A DNA stretch of 64,000 nt, taken from the NCBI RefSeq assembly GCF_947500705.1, contig NZ_CANMSY010000001.1, positions 558,001 through 622,000 of the forward strand, given 5' to 3'. This stretch comes from an uncultured Brachybacterium sp. (lineage in GTDB: Bacteria > Actinomycetota > Actinomycetes > Actinomycetales > Dermabacteraceae). A program made the position numbers and the translations under genes. Positions 35,924 through 45,851 of this stretch are shown piece after piece. The notes under the pieces are model-generated. The model had not been told where the DNA came from and made no database searches. It saw only the letters and a list, made by a program, of their open reading frames with translations. Within the stretch, counting starts at the first letter, position 1, and every line of letters starts with the position of its first letter.

Positions 35924-37290
35924 GCATCGCCCTGCGGTACGCCGCCCGCTCCGACGTAGGCCTCGTGCGGTCCAACAACCAGGACTCCGGCTATGCGGGC
36001 AGCCACCTGCTGGTGGTGGCCGACGGGATGGGCGGCCACGCCGGCGGCGACGTCGCCTCGTCCGTCGCGATCGGCCGGCTCGCCCAGCTGGACTCCGAGA
36101 CCCCTGCCTCCGACATCGTGGCCACCCTCGAGGAGAGCGTGCTCGCGGCCAACCAGGAGATCCTGCGGCGCGCCCGCGACGAGCCCCAGCTGCGGGGTCT
36201 GGGCACCACGATCACCGCCCTGCTCCGCGCGGAGGGCAAGTTCGCCCTCGCCCACATCGGCGATTCCCGCGCCTACCTGCTGCGCGGGGACGAGACCACC
36301 CAGATCACCAAGGACCACACCTTCGTGCAGCGGCTGCTCGACGAGGGCCGCCTGACCGAGGACGAGGCCGAGCGCCATCCGCAGCGGTCGGTGCTGATGC
36401 GGGTCCTCGGCGATGTGGATGCCGACCCCGAGCTCGACCTCTCGCTGCGTCCCGCCCATCCGGGCGACCGCTGGATGCTCTGCTCCGACGGTCTGTCCGG
36501 ATTGGTCTCGCTGGGCACGATCGACGCGACCCTCAAGGAGATCGAGGATCCCGGGGAGTGCGCCGAGGAGCTGATCCAGCTGGCGCTGAAGGGCGGCGGC
36601 CCTGACAACATCACCTGCATCATCGCCGACGTGGTGGATCTGGACGCCCTCCCCCGCGGCGTCGAGGCCCCCTCCACCAGCCCGCAGATCGTGGGCTCCG
36701 CAGCCCGCAACCGCCACGCCCCGACGGCGGCCTCCGGGCCCGCCGCGAAGGCCGCGGCCCTGACCCGGGAGGAGCCCGAGGTCCCCTACGAGGACGAGGA
36801 CTTCTCCACGGAGGAGCCGCCGCGCCGCAGCCCCTGGCCGGCGCTGGTGGCCCTGATGCTGCTGATCGCCCTGCTGGGCGGGCTGCTCTGGGCGGGCTAC
36901 GCCTGGTCGCAGCGGCAGTTCTATGTCGGCACCGATGGTACCCACGTGGTTCTCTACCAGGGGATCTCGCAGGACCTGGGGCCGATCTCGCTGTCCGATC
37001 CCGTCGAGGTCACCGACATCGAGCTCGAGGACCTGCCCGAGGTGACCCGGCAGCAGGTCCAGCTCACGATCAACGCCTCCGACCGCCCCTCCGCGGACCA
37101 GATCATCGATCGCCTCGAGCAGGCCGCCACCGCGAACCAGCCCCCTCCCGCCATCTCCCCTGCTCCCTCGGATGCCGGTGGCGCCTCGGATGCTGGTGGC
37201 CTCGAGGAGGACGCCGCCGAGGACATGGAGCCCCTGCCCTCCCGTTCCGACCGCACGATCCCGCCGCCCGATGAGGGCGAGGAGACGTAG
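35920..37290 (+). CDS. pstP: PstP: PP2C-family Ser/Thr phosphatase
   Basis: 456 aa. The PP2C catalytic domain (about 1-240) has the metal-binding aspartates in VRSNNQDSG, VVADGMGGHAGGDVAS, LCSDGLSG and GGPDNITCI. A Pro/Ala linker, one transmembrane helix (about 305-330, PALVALMLLIALLGGLLWAGY) and an extracytoplasmic tail follow. It reverses the phosphorylation placed by PknA and PknB. ATG overlaps the fhaB stop; its own stop overlaps the GTG of rodA by one base. Confidence 0.93.
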   Translation: MSIALRYAARSDVGLVRSNNQDSGYAGSHLLVVADGMGGHAGGDVASSVAIGRLAQLDSETPASDIVATLEESVLAANQEILRRARDEPQLRGLGTTITALLRAEGKFALAHIGDSRAYLLRGDETTQITKDHTFVQRLLDEGRLTEDEAERHPQRSVLMRVLGDVDADPELDLSLRPAHPGDRWMLCSDGLSGLVSLGTIDATLKEIEDPGECAEELIQLALKGGGPDNITCIIADVVDLDALPRGVEAPSTSPQIVGSAARNRHAPTAASGPAAKAAALTREEPEVPYEDEDFSTEEPPRRSPWPALVALMLLIALLGGLLWAGYAWSQRQFYVGTDGTHVVLYQGISQDLGPISLSDPVEVTDIELEDLPEVTRQQVQLTINASDRPSADQIIDRLEQAATANQPPPAISPAPSDAGGASDAGGLEEDAAEDMEPLPSRSDRTIPPPDEGEET

Positions 37291-38681
37291 TGGCCACGAT
37301 CGTCTCGTACACCGCACGTCCGCGGCGCCTCACCCAGAGTCTGCTGCTGCTCTCCGCGGTGGTCATCGGAGTGGGTGCCTACGCGCTGGTGGGCCTCGGC
37401 CGCTATGACGCGCTGCCCGAGAACCTCGTCCCGTTCGGGATCGGCGCCGCCGTGCTCGCGCTCGCCCTGCAGATCGCCGTGATGTGGCGGGCGCCCTACG
37501 CCGACCCCGTGATCCTGCCGATCGTGGTGCTGCTGAACCTGCTGGGCATCGCGATGATCGAGAGCATCCACGCGGCGAACCAGATCTATGGGATCCGCAG
37601 CTCGGGCAGCGCGGACCGGCAGATGCTGTGGGCGGTGCTCGGCGCGGCGCTGTGCATCACCCTGCTGGTGCTGCTGCGGGATCACCGTCGTCTGCGCCGC
37701 TATACCTGGATCAGTGCCGTGGTCGGCGGCGTGCTGCTGCTGCTGCCGCTGGCCCCGGTGATCGGCTCGGCCCGCAACGGCTCGAAGATCTGGATCTCGA
37801 TCGCGGGCTACAGCTTTCAGCCCGCGGAGCTCGCGAAGATCGCCTTCGCGATCTTCTTCGCCGGATACCTCGTCTCCCGCCGCGACACCCTCGCACTCGC
37901 GGGACCGAAGGTGCTGGGCATCCAGCTCCCCCGCTGGTCCGACTTCGGTCCGATCCTGGTCGCCTGGGGCTTCGCGATGGCGGTGCTGGTGTTCCAGACG
38001 GACCTGGGCACCTCGCTGATGTTCTTCGGGCTGTTCGTGGTCATGCTGTATGTCGCCACGGACCGGCTCAGCTGGCTGGTGATCGGGGCGGTGATGTTCC
38101 TGCCCCCGGCGATCTTCGCCGCCACCCAGATGGGGCATGTGCGCACCCGCATCACCTGCTGGCTGGACCCCCTCTCGAGCGCGAACTACTCCTCCTGCGA
38201 GCAGATCAGCCAGGGACTTTTCGGTCTCGCCAACGGCGGGATCACCGGTGCCGGGCTCGGGGAGGGCCGCCCGGATGTGGTGCCCCATGCGGAGTCCGAC
38301 TTCATCTTCGCCTCCTTCGCGGAGGAGCTCGGCATGGTCGGGGCCTTCGCCCTGCTGCTGCTCTACCTGCTGCTGGTGCAGCGCGCGATCCGCGCCGCCG
38401 TCGGCATCTCCGACGGCTTCGGCACCCTGCTGGCCGGCGGGCTCGGCTTCGTGATGGCCCTGCAGGTGTTCGTGGTCGTCGGCGGTGTGACCCGGGTGAT
38501 CCCGCTGACCGGCCTGACCCTGCCGTTCCTCGCCGCCGGCGGCAGCTCGCTGGTGTGCAACTGGATCATCGCCGGGATCCTGGTGCGGCTGTCCGACGCC
38601 GCCCGTCGGCCCGCCGCCCGGCAGATCGCGGGCGCCACCGCGCCCACATCGCCGCGCGCAGGTCAGGAGGTGAGCGCATGA
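37290..38681 (+). CDS. rodA: RodA/FtsW-type SEDS glycosyltransferase
   Basis: 463 aa, about ten transmembrane helices. SEDS peptidoglycan polymerase, recognised by SARNGSKIWISIAGYSFQPAELAKIA, the ITCWLDP region and the C-terminal block VIPLTGLTLPFLAAGGSSLVCNW. It polymerises lipid II together with the penicillin-binding protein coded next. The GTG start shares a base with the pstP stop. Confidence 0.93.
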   Translation: MATIVSYTARPRRLTQSLLLLSAVVIGVGAYALVGLGRYDALPENLVPFGIGAAVLALALQIAVMWRAPYADPVILPIVVLLNLLGIAMIESIHAANQIYGIRSSGSADRQMLWAVLGAALCITLLVLLRDHRRLRRYTWISAVVGGVLLLLPLAPVIGSARNGSKIWISIAGYSFQPAELAKIAFAIFFAGYLVSRRDTLALAGPKVLGIQLPRWSDFGPILVAWGFAMAVLVFQTDLGTSLMFFGLFVVMLYVATDRLSWLVIGAVMFLPPAIFAATQMGHVRTRITCWLDPLSSANYSSCEQISQGLFGLANGGITGAGLGEGRPDVVPHAESDFIFASFAEELGMVGAFALLLLYLLLVQRAIRAAVGISDGFGTLLAGGLGFVMALQVFVVVGGVTRVIPLTGLTLPFLAAGGSSLVCNWIIAGILVRLSDAARRPAARQIAGATAPTSPRAGQEVSA

Positions 38682-40123
38682 ACAAGCCGCTGCGCCATGT
38701 CTGGCTGGTGACCGGGGTGCTGTTCATCCTGCTGTTCACCTCCACCACCTATTTCCAGGTGGTCGCCCAGGGGCGCCTGAACGCCCACGGCCAGAACGAC
38801 CGCACCCTGTACAACGAGTACGGGCAGCATCGCGGTCCGATCGTGGTCGACGGCACCGCGATCGCGAGCTCCCGCGAATCCGGGGACACCTACGGCTACC
38901 TCCGCGGCTACGACCCTGGCCAGATCTATGCCCCGGTGACCGGCTACTACTCGGTGGTCTACGGCTTCACCGGCATCGAACGCTCGCTGAACGACACCCT
39001 CTCGGGAGAGGCCGACGCACTGTTCTACCACCGCATCTCCGCGATCCTCTCGGGCCGGCAGGGCCAGGGGGCGAGCGTCGAGCTCACCGTCGACGCCGCG
39101 GCCCAGGAGGCCGCCTGGGACGCCCTGGACGGACGTCGCGGCGCGGTGGTGGCGCTGGACCCGGAGACCGGTGCGGTGCTCGCGATGGTCTCCGCCCCGA
39201 CCTTCGATCCCAACCTGCTCGCCTCGCACGACACCGCTGCGGTGAGCCGCGCCTGGACCGAGCTGAACGAGGATCCCGAGCGGCCGCTGACCAACCGCGC
39301 CATCGGGGGTGACCTCTACCCGCCGGGCTCCGCGTTCAAGCTGGTGGTGGCCGCCGCGGCGCTCGAGTCCGGCCAGTACACGGCCGAGACCGAGATCCCC
39401 GGCCCCGGCACCTATCAGCTGCCGAACTCCTCGGCAGTGATGAACAACCGTGCCTCCGGGGGCACCGAGCCCTGCGGCCCGGACGACGTCTCCACCCTGG
39501 CCGACGCGCTGCGCCAGTCCTGCAACACCTCGTTCGCGATGCTCGGGCAGGAGGTCGGCGAGGAGCAGCTGCGCGCGACCGCCGCGGACTTCGGCTTCGG
39601 GCAGCGGCTCGAGATCCCGCTGTCGGTCACCCCGTCGACGATCGGGGACGAGCTGGATGCGGCACAGCTGGCCACCACCTCGATCGGGCAGTACGAGACC
39701 CGGGTGACACCGCTGCAGATGGCGATGGTCGCGGGGGCCTTCGCGAACGACGGCGTGGTGATGGAACCGCAGCTGGTGCAGTCGGTGCGCACGAGCGACC
39801 TCTCCACCGTCGCCGAGCTCAGCCCCAAGGAGCTCGGCCAGCCCCTCACTGCCGCGAATGCCGCGCAGATGCGGCAGATGATGGTGGGGGTGGTCGAGGA
39901 CGGCACCGGCTCGGCCGCCGCGATCGACGGCGTCGAGGTCGGCGGCAAGACCGGCACCGCGGAGTGGGGCGAGGATCGTGCCCCCCACTCCTGGTACGTG
40001 GGATATGGACAGCAGGGAGACCAGAAGATCGCCGTGGCGGTCCTGGTCGAGGAGGGCGGATACGGCTCGCGCACTGCGGCGCCGATCGCCAAGGACGTGA
40101 TGGAGGCGGTGATCCAGCCATGA
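38678..40123 (+). CDS. pbpA: Class B penicillin-binding protein PbpA
   Basis: 481 aa. N-terminal membrane anchor (LVTGVLFILLFTSTTYFQVV), a dimerisation domain and a C-terminal transpeptidase with S218 in PPGSAFKLV (SxxK), SCN, and GGKTGTAEW (K424). It cross-links peptidoglycan outside the membrane as the partner of RodA. ATG overlaps the rodA stop; the stop overlaps pknA. Confidence 0.94.
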   Translation: MNKPLRHVWLVTGVLFILLFTSTTYFQVVAQGRLNAHGQNDRTLYNEYGQHRGPIVVDGTAIASSRESGDTYGYLRGYDPGQIYAPVTGYYSVVYGFTGIERSLNDTLSGEADALFYHRISAILSGRQGQGASVELTVDAAAQEAAWDALDGRRGAVVALDPETGAVLAMVSAPTFDPNLLASHDTAAVSRAWTELNEDPERPLTNRAIGGDLYPPGSAFKLVVAAAALESGQYTAETEIPGPGTYQLPNSSAVMNNRASGGTEPCGPDDVSTLADALRQSCNTSFAMLGQEVGEEQLRATAADFGFGQRLEIPLSVTPSTIGDELDAAQLATTSIGQYETRVTPLQMAMVAGAFANDGVVMEPQLVQSVRTSDLSTVAELSPKELGQPLTAANAAQMRQMMVGVVEDGTGSAAAIDGVEVGGKTGTAEWGEDRAPHSWYVGYGQQGDQKIAVAVLVEEGGYGSRTAAPIAKDVMEAVIQP

Positions 40124-41844
40124 GGACCACACCAGGGCTCGTGCTCGAAGGACGCTACGAACTGATCTCGCTGATCGCCACCGGCGGGATGGGACAGGTC
40201 TGGAAGGGGCGCGACCAGGAGCTCGACCGCGAGGTCGCGATCAAGGTCCTGCGCGAGGAGTATGCGGGGGACGAGGGCTTCCTCAAGCGCTTCCGCGCCG
40301 AGGCCCGCCACACCGCCGCGCTCTCGCATGACGGCATCGCCGCGCTCTACGACTACGGCGAGCTCGACGGCCGCGCCTATATCGTGATGGAGCTCTGCCC
40401 CGGCAGGCCGCTGTCGGACCTCATCGAGGAGAACCCCGGCGGGCTGCCGGAGAAGCGCGTCCTCACGCTGCTCATCGAGCTCGCCCGCGCACTGGACGCC
40501 GCCCACTCCAAGGGCGTCGTGCATCGGGATGTGAAGCCCGAGAACATCCTGGTGGACGAGAAGAACGACTGGTCCATGAAGATCACCGACTTCGGCATCG
40601 CCCGCAGCAAGGAACAGGGGCGGCTGACGAAGACCGGGCTGGTGATGGGCACCGCCCAGTACCTCTCCCCCGAGCAGGCGATGGGCAAGCAGGCCACGTC
40701 GCTCTCCGACATCTACGCGCTGGGCATCGTGGGCTACGAGATGCTGGTGGGCCGCCGCCCCTTCACCGGGTCCAGCCAGGTTGAGATCGCGATGGCGCAG
40801 GTCAAGCAGCAGCCGCCGGAGCTGCCCGAGATGATCGCCGCCGATCTGCGGCGCCTGGTGCTGATGATGCTGGCCAAGGCTCCCGCGAACCGCCCCCGCT
40901 CGGCGGCGGCGGTCGCGCGCATCCTCGAGGCGATCCAGCGCGGGGTCGAGCCGCGCTTCACCACCGGCGCGATCCCGGTGACCCGGGTCGAGGACCACGA
41001 CTGGACCGGGGAGAACCGGGTCCGACGCGGAGGCAGCGGCACCACCGGTGGTGGCGCCGACCGCGACAGCGCGTCTGCGGGTTCACCGCCCAACGGCTCG
41101 CCGGCCACGAGCTCGCCGGCTGCCGACAGCCCCCGCCACGGGACCTCTCCCACCGGGACCCGCACCGCGGCGATGCCGTTGCCGCTCTCCGGTCGCGGCC
41201 GCGGGATCCGTCACCGCTCCGCCGCCTCCGGACCTTCCGCGCTGTCCGCCGCGTCGGCCGGCTCCGCCCCGCGGCGATCCGCCATCTCCGCCCGCTCGGC
41301 CGCGTCACCGGCGCCCGCTCCCCGCTCCTCGCGGAAGCCGGCAGCGACCGAGCGGTCCCCGCAGTCCGCAGCCGGCGCGGGCCAGAGATCGAACAGTCCG
41401 GGATCGAACGGCCGGGGATCGAACGGTCCGGGACCGCACGGCACCGGGTCCGACGGCATGAACAGCACGCACGGCACGGGAGGGAACGGCCCGGACCGGG
41501 CCTTCGGGGCCGGTGCCTTCGACGACGTGGACACCGCGGCTTCCTCACGGACGGTCCATGGCACCTCCACCACCGGGCGCAAGGTGGTCGGCATGTCGCT
41601 GCCCGGACTGGTGCTGCTGCTCCTCGTGATCGTCGCGATCATCGCCGCCGTCCTGGGCGGACTGGGCATGCTCCCCTTCATCTCCGCCGACAGCGGCACC
41701 AGCATCGGGAGCGGGACCGGGGTCAGCCTCGAGGTCTGGGCCGGAGTGGATATGCCTCACCTCGTGGCTGGTGAGACCACGTCAGCTACTACCATGGTCG
41801 AATCGGTCGGTGTCGACCACGGCACGAGGACGGGTGTGGAGTGA
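40120..41844 (+). CDS. pknA: Ser/Thr protein kinase PknA
   Basis: 574 aa. Kinase domain about 10-275 with the Gly loop LIATGGMGQVWKG, ATP lysine K42 (VAIKVL), catalytic D137 in VVHRDVKPEN, DFGIARS and the APE-like YLSPEQAMG. A long low-complexity juxtamembrane region (about 290-485, Ser/Pro/Arg/Gly-rich) leads to one transmembrane helix (LPGLVLLLLVIVAIIAAVLGGL, near 490-511) and a short external tail of ~60 residues without PASTA domains, as in PknA. Overlaps pbpA and pknB by 4 nt. Confidence 0.93.
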   Translation: MRTTPGLVLEGRYELISLIATGGMGQVWKGRDQELDREVAIKVLREEYAGDEGFLKRFRAEARHTAALSHDGIAALYDYGELDGRAYIVMELCPGRPLSDLIEENPGGLPEKRVLTLLIELARALDAAHSKGVVHRDVKPENILVDEKNDWSMKITDFGIARSKEQGRLTKTGLVMGTAQYLSPEQAMGKQATSLSDIYALGIVGYEMLVGRRPFTGSSQVEIAMAQVKQQPPELPEMIAADLRRLVLMMLAKAPANRPRSAAAVARILEAIQRGVEPRFTTGAIPVTRVEDHDWTGENRVRRGGSGTTGGGADRDSASAGSPPNGSPATSSPAADSPRHGTSPTGTRTAAMPLPLSGRGRGIRHRSAASGPSALSAASAGSAPRRSAISARSAASPAPAPRSSRKPAATERSPQSAAGAGQRSNSPGSNGRGSNGPGPHGTGSDGMNSTHGTGGNGPDRAFGAGAFDDVDTAASSRTVHGTSTTGRKVVGMSLPGLVLLLLVIVAIIAAVLGGLGMLPFISADSGTSIGSGTGVSLEVWAGVDMPHLVAGETTSATTMVESVGVDHGTRTGVE

Positions 41845-44093
41845 GCGAAGTGAACGTGGTCCTGGGCGGCAGATACCGCCTGGGCAAGATCCTGGGAACC
41901 GGGGGCATGGCCGAGGTGTTCCTCGCGGAGGACACCCGCCTGCACCGCACGGTGGCCGTCAAGGTGCTGCGCTCCGACCTGGCCCGTGACGCGAACTTCC
42001 AGGAACGGTTCCGCCGGGAGGCCCACAGCGCCGCCTCGCTGAACCACCCCTCCATCGTCGCCGTCTACGACACCGGCGAGGAGCAGCAGACCACCATCAC
42101 CGGGGCCGAGGTCACCATCCCCTACATCGTGATGGAGTACGTGCACGGCGACACCCTGCGCGAGCACATCAAGCCCGAGCAGCCGATGGATGCCCATCAG
42201 GCCGGCGAGATCATGGCCGCTCTGCTGAGCGCGCTGGAGTACTCGCACCGCGCCGGGATCGTGCACCGGGACATCAAGCCCGGCAACATCATGATCAACG
42301 AGGCCGGAGCGGTGAAGGTCATGGACTTCGGGATCGCGCGAGCGATCGCGGATGCGACCAGCGCGATGACCGCGACCCAGGCCGTGATGGGCACCGCCCA
42401 GTACCTCTCCCCCGAGCAGGCGCGAGGCCAGCTGGTCGATGCCCGCTCCGACATCTACTCCGCCGCCTGCGTGATGTTCGAGATGATGACCGGCCGCCCG
42501 CCCTTCACCGGCGACACCCCGGTCTCGATCGCCTACCAGCACGTGCGCGAGGAGCCGCTGGCCCCGTCTGCCTACAACCCGGTGATCACGCCCGCGCTGG
42601 ACGCGGTGATCCTCACGGGTCTGGCCAAGGACCGTGAGGAGCGCTACCCCAGCGCGGTCGCCTTCTCCCGTGATATCGCCACCGTGGTCGCGGGCCGTAC
42701 CCCGGCCCTGGTCGGCGGCGCGGTGCCGCGCGGTGGCGACGGCGAGGTCACCACCGTGCTGAGCCCCCTCGATGACGCCACCGAGGCGCTGCCCGCGATC
42801 GGTGCCGCCCGACTGGGCGCCGCCGGACTGGGTGCCGCCGGGGCGGGTGCCGCCGGAGTCGGCGCCACCGCCACGATGCAGGCCCAGAACTGGAGCAGTG
42901 GCTCCGCGCCGAGCCCCGCCACCGCCCCGCTCGCGCTCCGCACGGCCGACGAGGTCGAGGAGCAGGAGGACCATAAGAAGCCCTGGTGGCTGATCATCCT
43001 GGTGATCGTGGCCGTGCTGGCGCTGGTAGGTGCCGCGATCGCGATCTTCGACCCCTTCGGCGAACGCGGCCCGGAGCTGGTCGCGGTCCCCGGGGTGGTC
43101 GGCCAGACCGAGGAGGACGCGAGCACCATCCTGCGCGAGGTCGGGCTCGAGCCCGAGTTCACCCAGGTGGAGTCGCAGGACGTCGAGGCCGGGCTGGTCA
43201 TCGAGACCACACCGGCCGAGGGCGAGGAGGTCGAGGCCGGTGCCACGGTCGCGGTGACGGTCTCTGCCGGGCCCGAGCCGGTGCAGGTGCCCGACGGGCT
43301 CGAGGGAATGACCCGTGACGCTGCACGGGAGGCGCTCGAGGCCGTGGGCCTGACGATGACCGAGGGAGAGACGGAGGACGTCCCGCAGGAGCAGGGCACG
43401 GTCTCCAGCACCCGCCCTCTGAGCGGCGCCACCGTCGAGAGGGGCTCCGCGGTGGAGGTGCGGCTCGCCTCCGGCAACGTCGAGATGCCCGACGTCGAGG
43501 GCACGCAGTTCGACCGGGCCAAGGAAACTCTCGAGGCACGCGGCTTCGTGGTGCCCGAGCCCTCGGAGCGAGAGGATGCGGAGGCGGATCCCGGTACCGT
43601 GCTCTCGCAGACCCCCGCCGCGGGCAGCGGCCTGGTGCCCTACGGCTCGAGCGTGGACCTCGTGATCGCTGCGGCGCCCGGGCCGGTGACCGTCCCGAAC
43701 GTCGCCGGACGCACACTCGCGGAGGCGCAGGCGACGCTTGCCGAAGCCGGCTTCGGCACCGAGCCGGCCACCGAGTTCTCCGCGACCGTGCCGGAGGGCC
43801 AGGTGATCCGCACCGAGCCCGGCGCGAACGAACAGGCCGCTCGCGGGGCGCAGATCAAGGTCGTGGTCTCCTCCGGTCCCGAGCCGACCCCGGACCCGAC
43901 CACGCCGCCCACGGAGGAGCCCACGGAGGAGCCCACCGAGGCCCCCTCGGAGGCCCCGAGCACGACGCCCACGGAGGAGCCCACCGAGGATCCCGGCGAC
44001 GACAGCGCCCAGGGCAACAACGGCAACGGACAGGGCAACGGCGGTGGCAACGGCAATGGGAACGGCAAGGGGAACAGCAATGGGAACGGCTGA
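41841..44093 (+). CDS. pknB: Ser/Thr protein kinase PknB with four PASTA domains
   Basis: 750 aa. Kinase domain with ILGTGGMAEVFLAED, K41, catalytic D144 (IVHRDIKPGN) and DFGIARA. One transmembrane helix lies near 380-400. Four external PASTA repeats follow, starting at about VPGVVGQTEEDA, VPDGLEGMTRDA, MPDVEGTQFDRA and VPNVAGRTLAEA; these bind muropeptides or lipid II and couple wall status to signalling. A Glu/Pro/Thr-rich stalk and an unusual C-terminus of Asn-Gly repeats (NGNGQGNGGGNGNGNG) end the protein. GTG start overlaps pknA. The last 14 nt overlap the glutamine amidotransferase gene. Confidence 0.95.
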   Translation: MSEVNVVLGGRYRLGKILGTGGMAEVFLAEDTRLHRTVAVKVLRSDLARDANFQERFRREAHSAASLNHPSIVAVYDTGEEQQTTITGAEVTIPYIVMEYVHGDTLREHIKPEQPMDAHQAGEIMAALLSALEYSHRAGIVHRDIKPGNIMINEAGAVKVMDFGIARAIADATSAMTATQAVMGTAQYLSPEQARGQLVDARSDIYSAACVMFEMMTGRPPFTGDTPVSIAYQHVREEPLAPSAYNPVITPALDAVILTGLAKDREERYPSAVAFSRDIATVVAGRTPALVGGAVPRGGDGEVTTVLSPLDDATEALPAIGAARLGAAGLGAAGAGAAGVGATATMQAQNWSSGSAPSPATAPLALRTADEVEEQEDHKKPWWLIILVIVAVLALVGAAIAIFDPFGERGPELVAVPGVVGQTEEDASTILREVGLEPEFTQVESQDVEAGLVIETTPAEGEEVEAGATVAVTVSAGPEPVQVPDGLEGMTRDAAREALEAVGLTMTEGETEDVPQEQGTVSSTRPLSGATVERGSAVEVRLASGNVEMPDVEGTQFDRAKETLEARGFVVPEPSEREDAEADPGTVLSQTPAAGSGLVPYGSSVDLVIAAAPGPVTVPNVAGRTLAEAQATLAEAGFGTEPATEFSATVPEGQVIRTEPGANEQAARGAQIKVVVSSGPEPTPDPTTPPTEEPTEEPTEAPSEAPSTTPTEEPTEDPGDDSAQGNNGNGQGNGGGNGNGNGKGNSNGNG

Positions 44094-44787
44094 GCAGAAC
44101 GCAGCGGATACGAGCACCGCCTCTCCCACCGGCGCCATGCCCCGCACCGCCCGGATCCTGGTGGTCGACAACTACGACAGCTTCGTCTACACCATCGTGG
44201 GCTACCTCGAGCAGATGGGCGCCGAGACGGTCGTGACGCGCAATGACGAGGTGCCGCAGACCGCCGACAGCTCAGTGGACCTGGGCGGGTTCGACGGGGT
44301 GCTCGTCTCCCCCGGTCCCGGCACCCCCACCACCGCCGGGCGCTCGCTCGAGGTGATCGGCGCCTGCGCCGCACAGACGGTGCCGATGCTCGGGGTGTGC
44401 CTGGGCCATCAGGCTCTCGGGCAGTTCTTCGGTGCCACGGTGGATCACTCCCCGCAGCTCATGCACGGACGCACCAGCGAGCTCACCCATCAGGGCACCA
44501 GCGTCTTCGCCGGGGTCCCCTCGCCGATGACAGCGACCCGCTATCACTCCCTCACCGTGGTGCCGGAGACGATCCCCTCCACGCTCGAGGTCACGGCCCG
44601 CACGGCCGACGGCATGGTGATGGGTCTGGCCCACCGGGAGCTGCCCCTGCACGGGGTGCAGTTCCATCCGGAGTCGGTGCTCACCGAGAACGGGCACCTG
44701 ATGCTCGGCCGTTTCCTCGAGCTCTGCGACGGGATCGACGCCGTCGAGCGCTCCGCGGGCCTCGAGCCCCTGATGACCGCGGGCTGA
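44080..44787 (+). CDS. trpG: Anthranilate/aminodeoxychorismate synthase glutamine amidotransferase
   Basis: 235 aa. Class I glutamine amidotransferase: ILVVDNYDSFVYTIVGYLEQMG at the start, the nucleophile Cys in GVCLGHQALGQFFG and the catalytic His in HGVQFHPESVLTENG. It supplies ammonia for anthranilate or 4-amino-4-deoxychorismate. In actinobacteria this gene habitually follows pknB and is called trpG or pabA; sequence alone does not separate the two roles. I choose the ATG at 44080, inside the pknB tail, because AAGGGG stands about seven bases upstream; Mets at 44044 and 44056 are also in frame. Confidence 0.88.
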   Translation: MGTAEQNAADTSTASPTGAMPRTARILVVDNYDSFVYTIVGYLEQMGAETVVTRNDEVPQTADSSVDLGGFDGVLVSPGPGTPTTAGRSLEVIGACAAQTVPMLGVCLGHQALGQFFGATVDHSPQLMHGRTSELTHQGTSVFAGVPSPMTATRYHSLTVVPETIPSTLEVTARTADGMVMGLAHRELPLHGVQFHPESVLTENGHLMLGRFLELCDGIDAVERSAGLEPLMTAG

Positions 44788-44832
44788 GCCGCTCTCGTCC
44801 CAGCCCAGAGCGCCAGCCCACAGCTCCCGTGC

Positions 44833-44849
44833 CCGTGCCCAAAGCACGG
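44833..44849. terminator. Short hairpin between convergent genes
   Basis: CCGTGC, loop CCAAA, GCACGG: a 6-bp stem in the 63-bp gap after the kinase operon, facing the small membrane-protein gene. Confidence 0.4.
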
Positions 44850-44850
44850 C

Positions 44851-45045
44851 TCAGGACGCGGGCGAGGCCGCGCGCTCTCCGAGCTGCAGCGCGCCGACCA
44901 GCCCGTCGTTGAAGGGCAGAGAGGGCGCGATCGCCGGGAACACCCAGCCGAACAGCGCCACGATGAGCGCCGCCAGCAGCACCACGGTGAGCAGGATCCT
45001 CGCCCACAGCGGCCCGGGCAGGTGACGGAACAGCCAGCCGTACAT
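44851..45045 (-). CDS. Small single-pass membrane protein
   Basis: 64 aa: MYGWLFRHLPGPLW, one helix (ILLTVVLLAALIVALFGWVF) and a short hydrophilic tail with LPFNDGLVG. I do not recognise a named family, although the WxFRHLPGPxWxR start recurs next to actinobacterial sortases as I know them. The start shares one base with the sortase stop, so it belongs to the DUF881-sortase operon. Confidence 0.72.
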   Translation of the reverse strand: MYGWLFRHLPGPLWARILLTVVLLAALIVALFGWVFPAIAPSLPFNDGLVGALQLGERAASPAS

Positions 45046-45851
45046 CAGCTCTCCTCCTCAGACGTCGCGGGCACGCCGCCGGGCGCTGCCCCACCGTCGG
45101 ACGCCCGACCGTCGGACGCCCCATCGTCGGCTCCCCCCGCCGCGGTCGCGAGGGCCTCGGGGATCCCGTCGGCCCGGTCGGTCCAGTACGCGAACTCCGC
45201 ATGGACGATGTACCGCTCCCGCGCGGAGTACATCGGATGGCAGGCGGTCAGCGTGAGCATCTGCTGGGTGGGCTCGACGCCGGGCTGTCCGGGGGCCGGC
45301 GCGATCACCTCGATGTCCTGCGGCTGCACGATCAGCGACTCGGTCACCTCGTACACGTAGAAGGCGTCACCGGTCTCGACCACGATCGCGTTGCCGGGTT
45401 CGAGCCGGGCGATGTCCTCGAAGACCCGGCCGTAGGTGTTGCGATGCCCGGCCACCGAGAAGTTGCCCACCTCGCCCGGCAGGGCGGTCTCCGGATAGTG
45501 CCCGGCACCCTTGACGTTCAGCACCTCCTCGAGGCTCACGCCCTCAGCGAGCGGGAACGCCGGGCGGTCGAAGTCGGGAACGTGCATCTTGCCCCACACC
45601 ATGGTGTCCGCGGGGGTCTGGACCGCCGGCGGAGGCCCGTCCTGACGGGGCGCGATCTGCTCGGCGTCGACCTCGCCCCACTCCTGCTCGAGGCCGTCGA
45701 TGATGCCGGCCTGCTCGCGATCGGCGACCACATCCGTCCACCACAGCTGCCAGACCAGGAACAGCAGCAGCAGCACGCCGAGCGTGAGCAGCAGCTCGCC
45801 GAGGACGCCGACGAGGCCTCCGCCGCGACGACGCCGAGGGGAGGGGGTCAT
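45045..45851 (-). CDS. Class E sortase
   Basis: 268 aa. N-terminal membrane helix (GELLLTLGVLLLLFLVWQLWW). The sortase domain has His in VAGHRNTYG, the nucleophile in LTLTACHPMYSARERYIV with the downstream Arg. Class E sortases anchor LAXTG-type proteins to peptidoglycan at the outer face. The C-terminus is an Asp/Gly/Ala-rich tail with an Asp-Gly-Ala-Ser-like repeat. The start at 45851 is taken from the 4-nt overlap with the DUF881 stop. Confidence 0.88.
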   Translation of the reverse strand: MTPSPRRRRGGGLVGVLGELLLTLGVLLLLFLVWQLWWTDVVADREQAGIIDGLEQEWGEVDAEQIAPRQDGPPPAVQTPADTMVWGKMHVPDFDRPAFPLAEGVSLEEVLNVKGAGHYPETALPGEVGNFSVAGHRNTYGRVFEDIARLEPGNAIVVETGDAFYVYEVTESLIVQPQDIEVIAPAPGQPGVEPTQQMLTLTACHPMYSARERYIVHAEFAYWTDRADGIPEALATAAGGADDGASDGRASDGGAAPGGVPATSEEES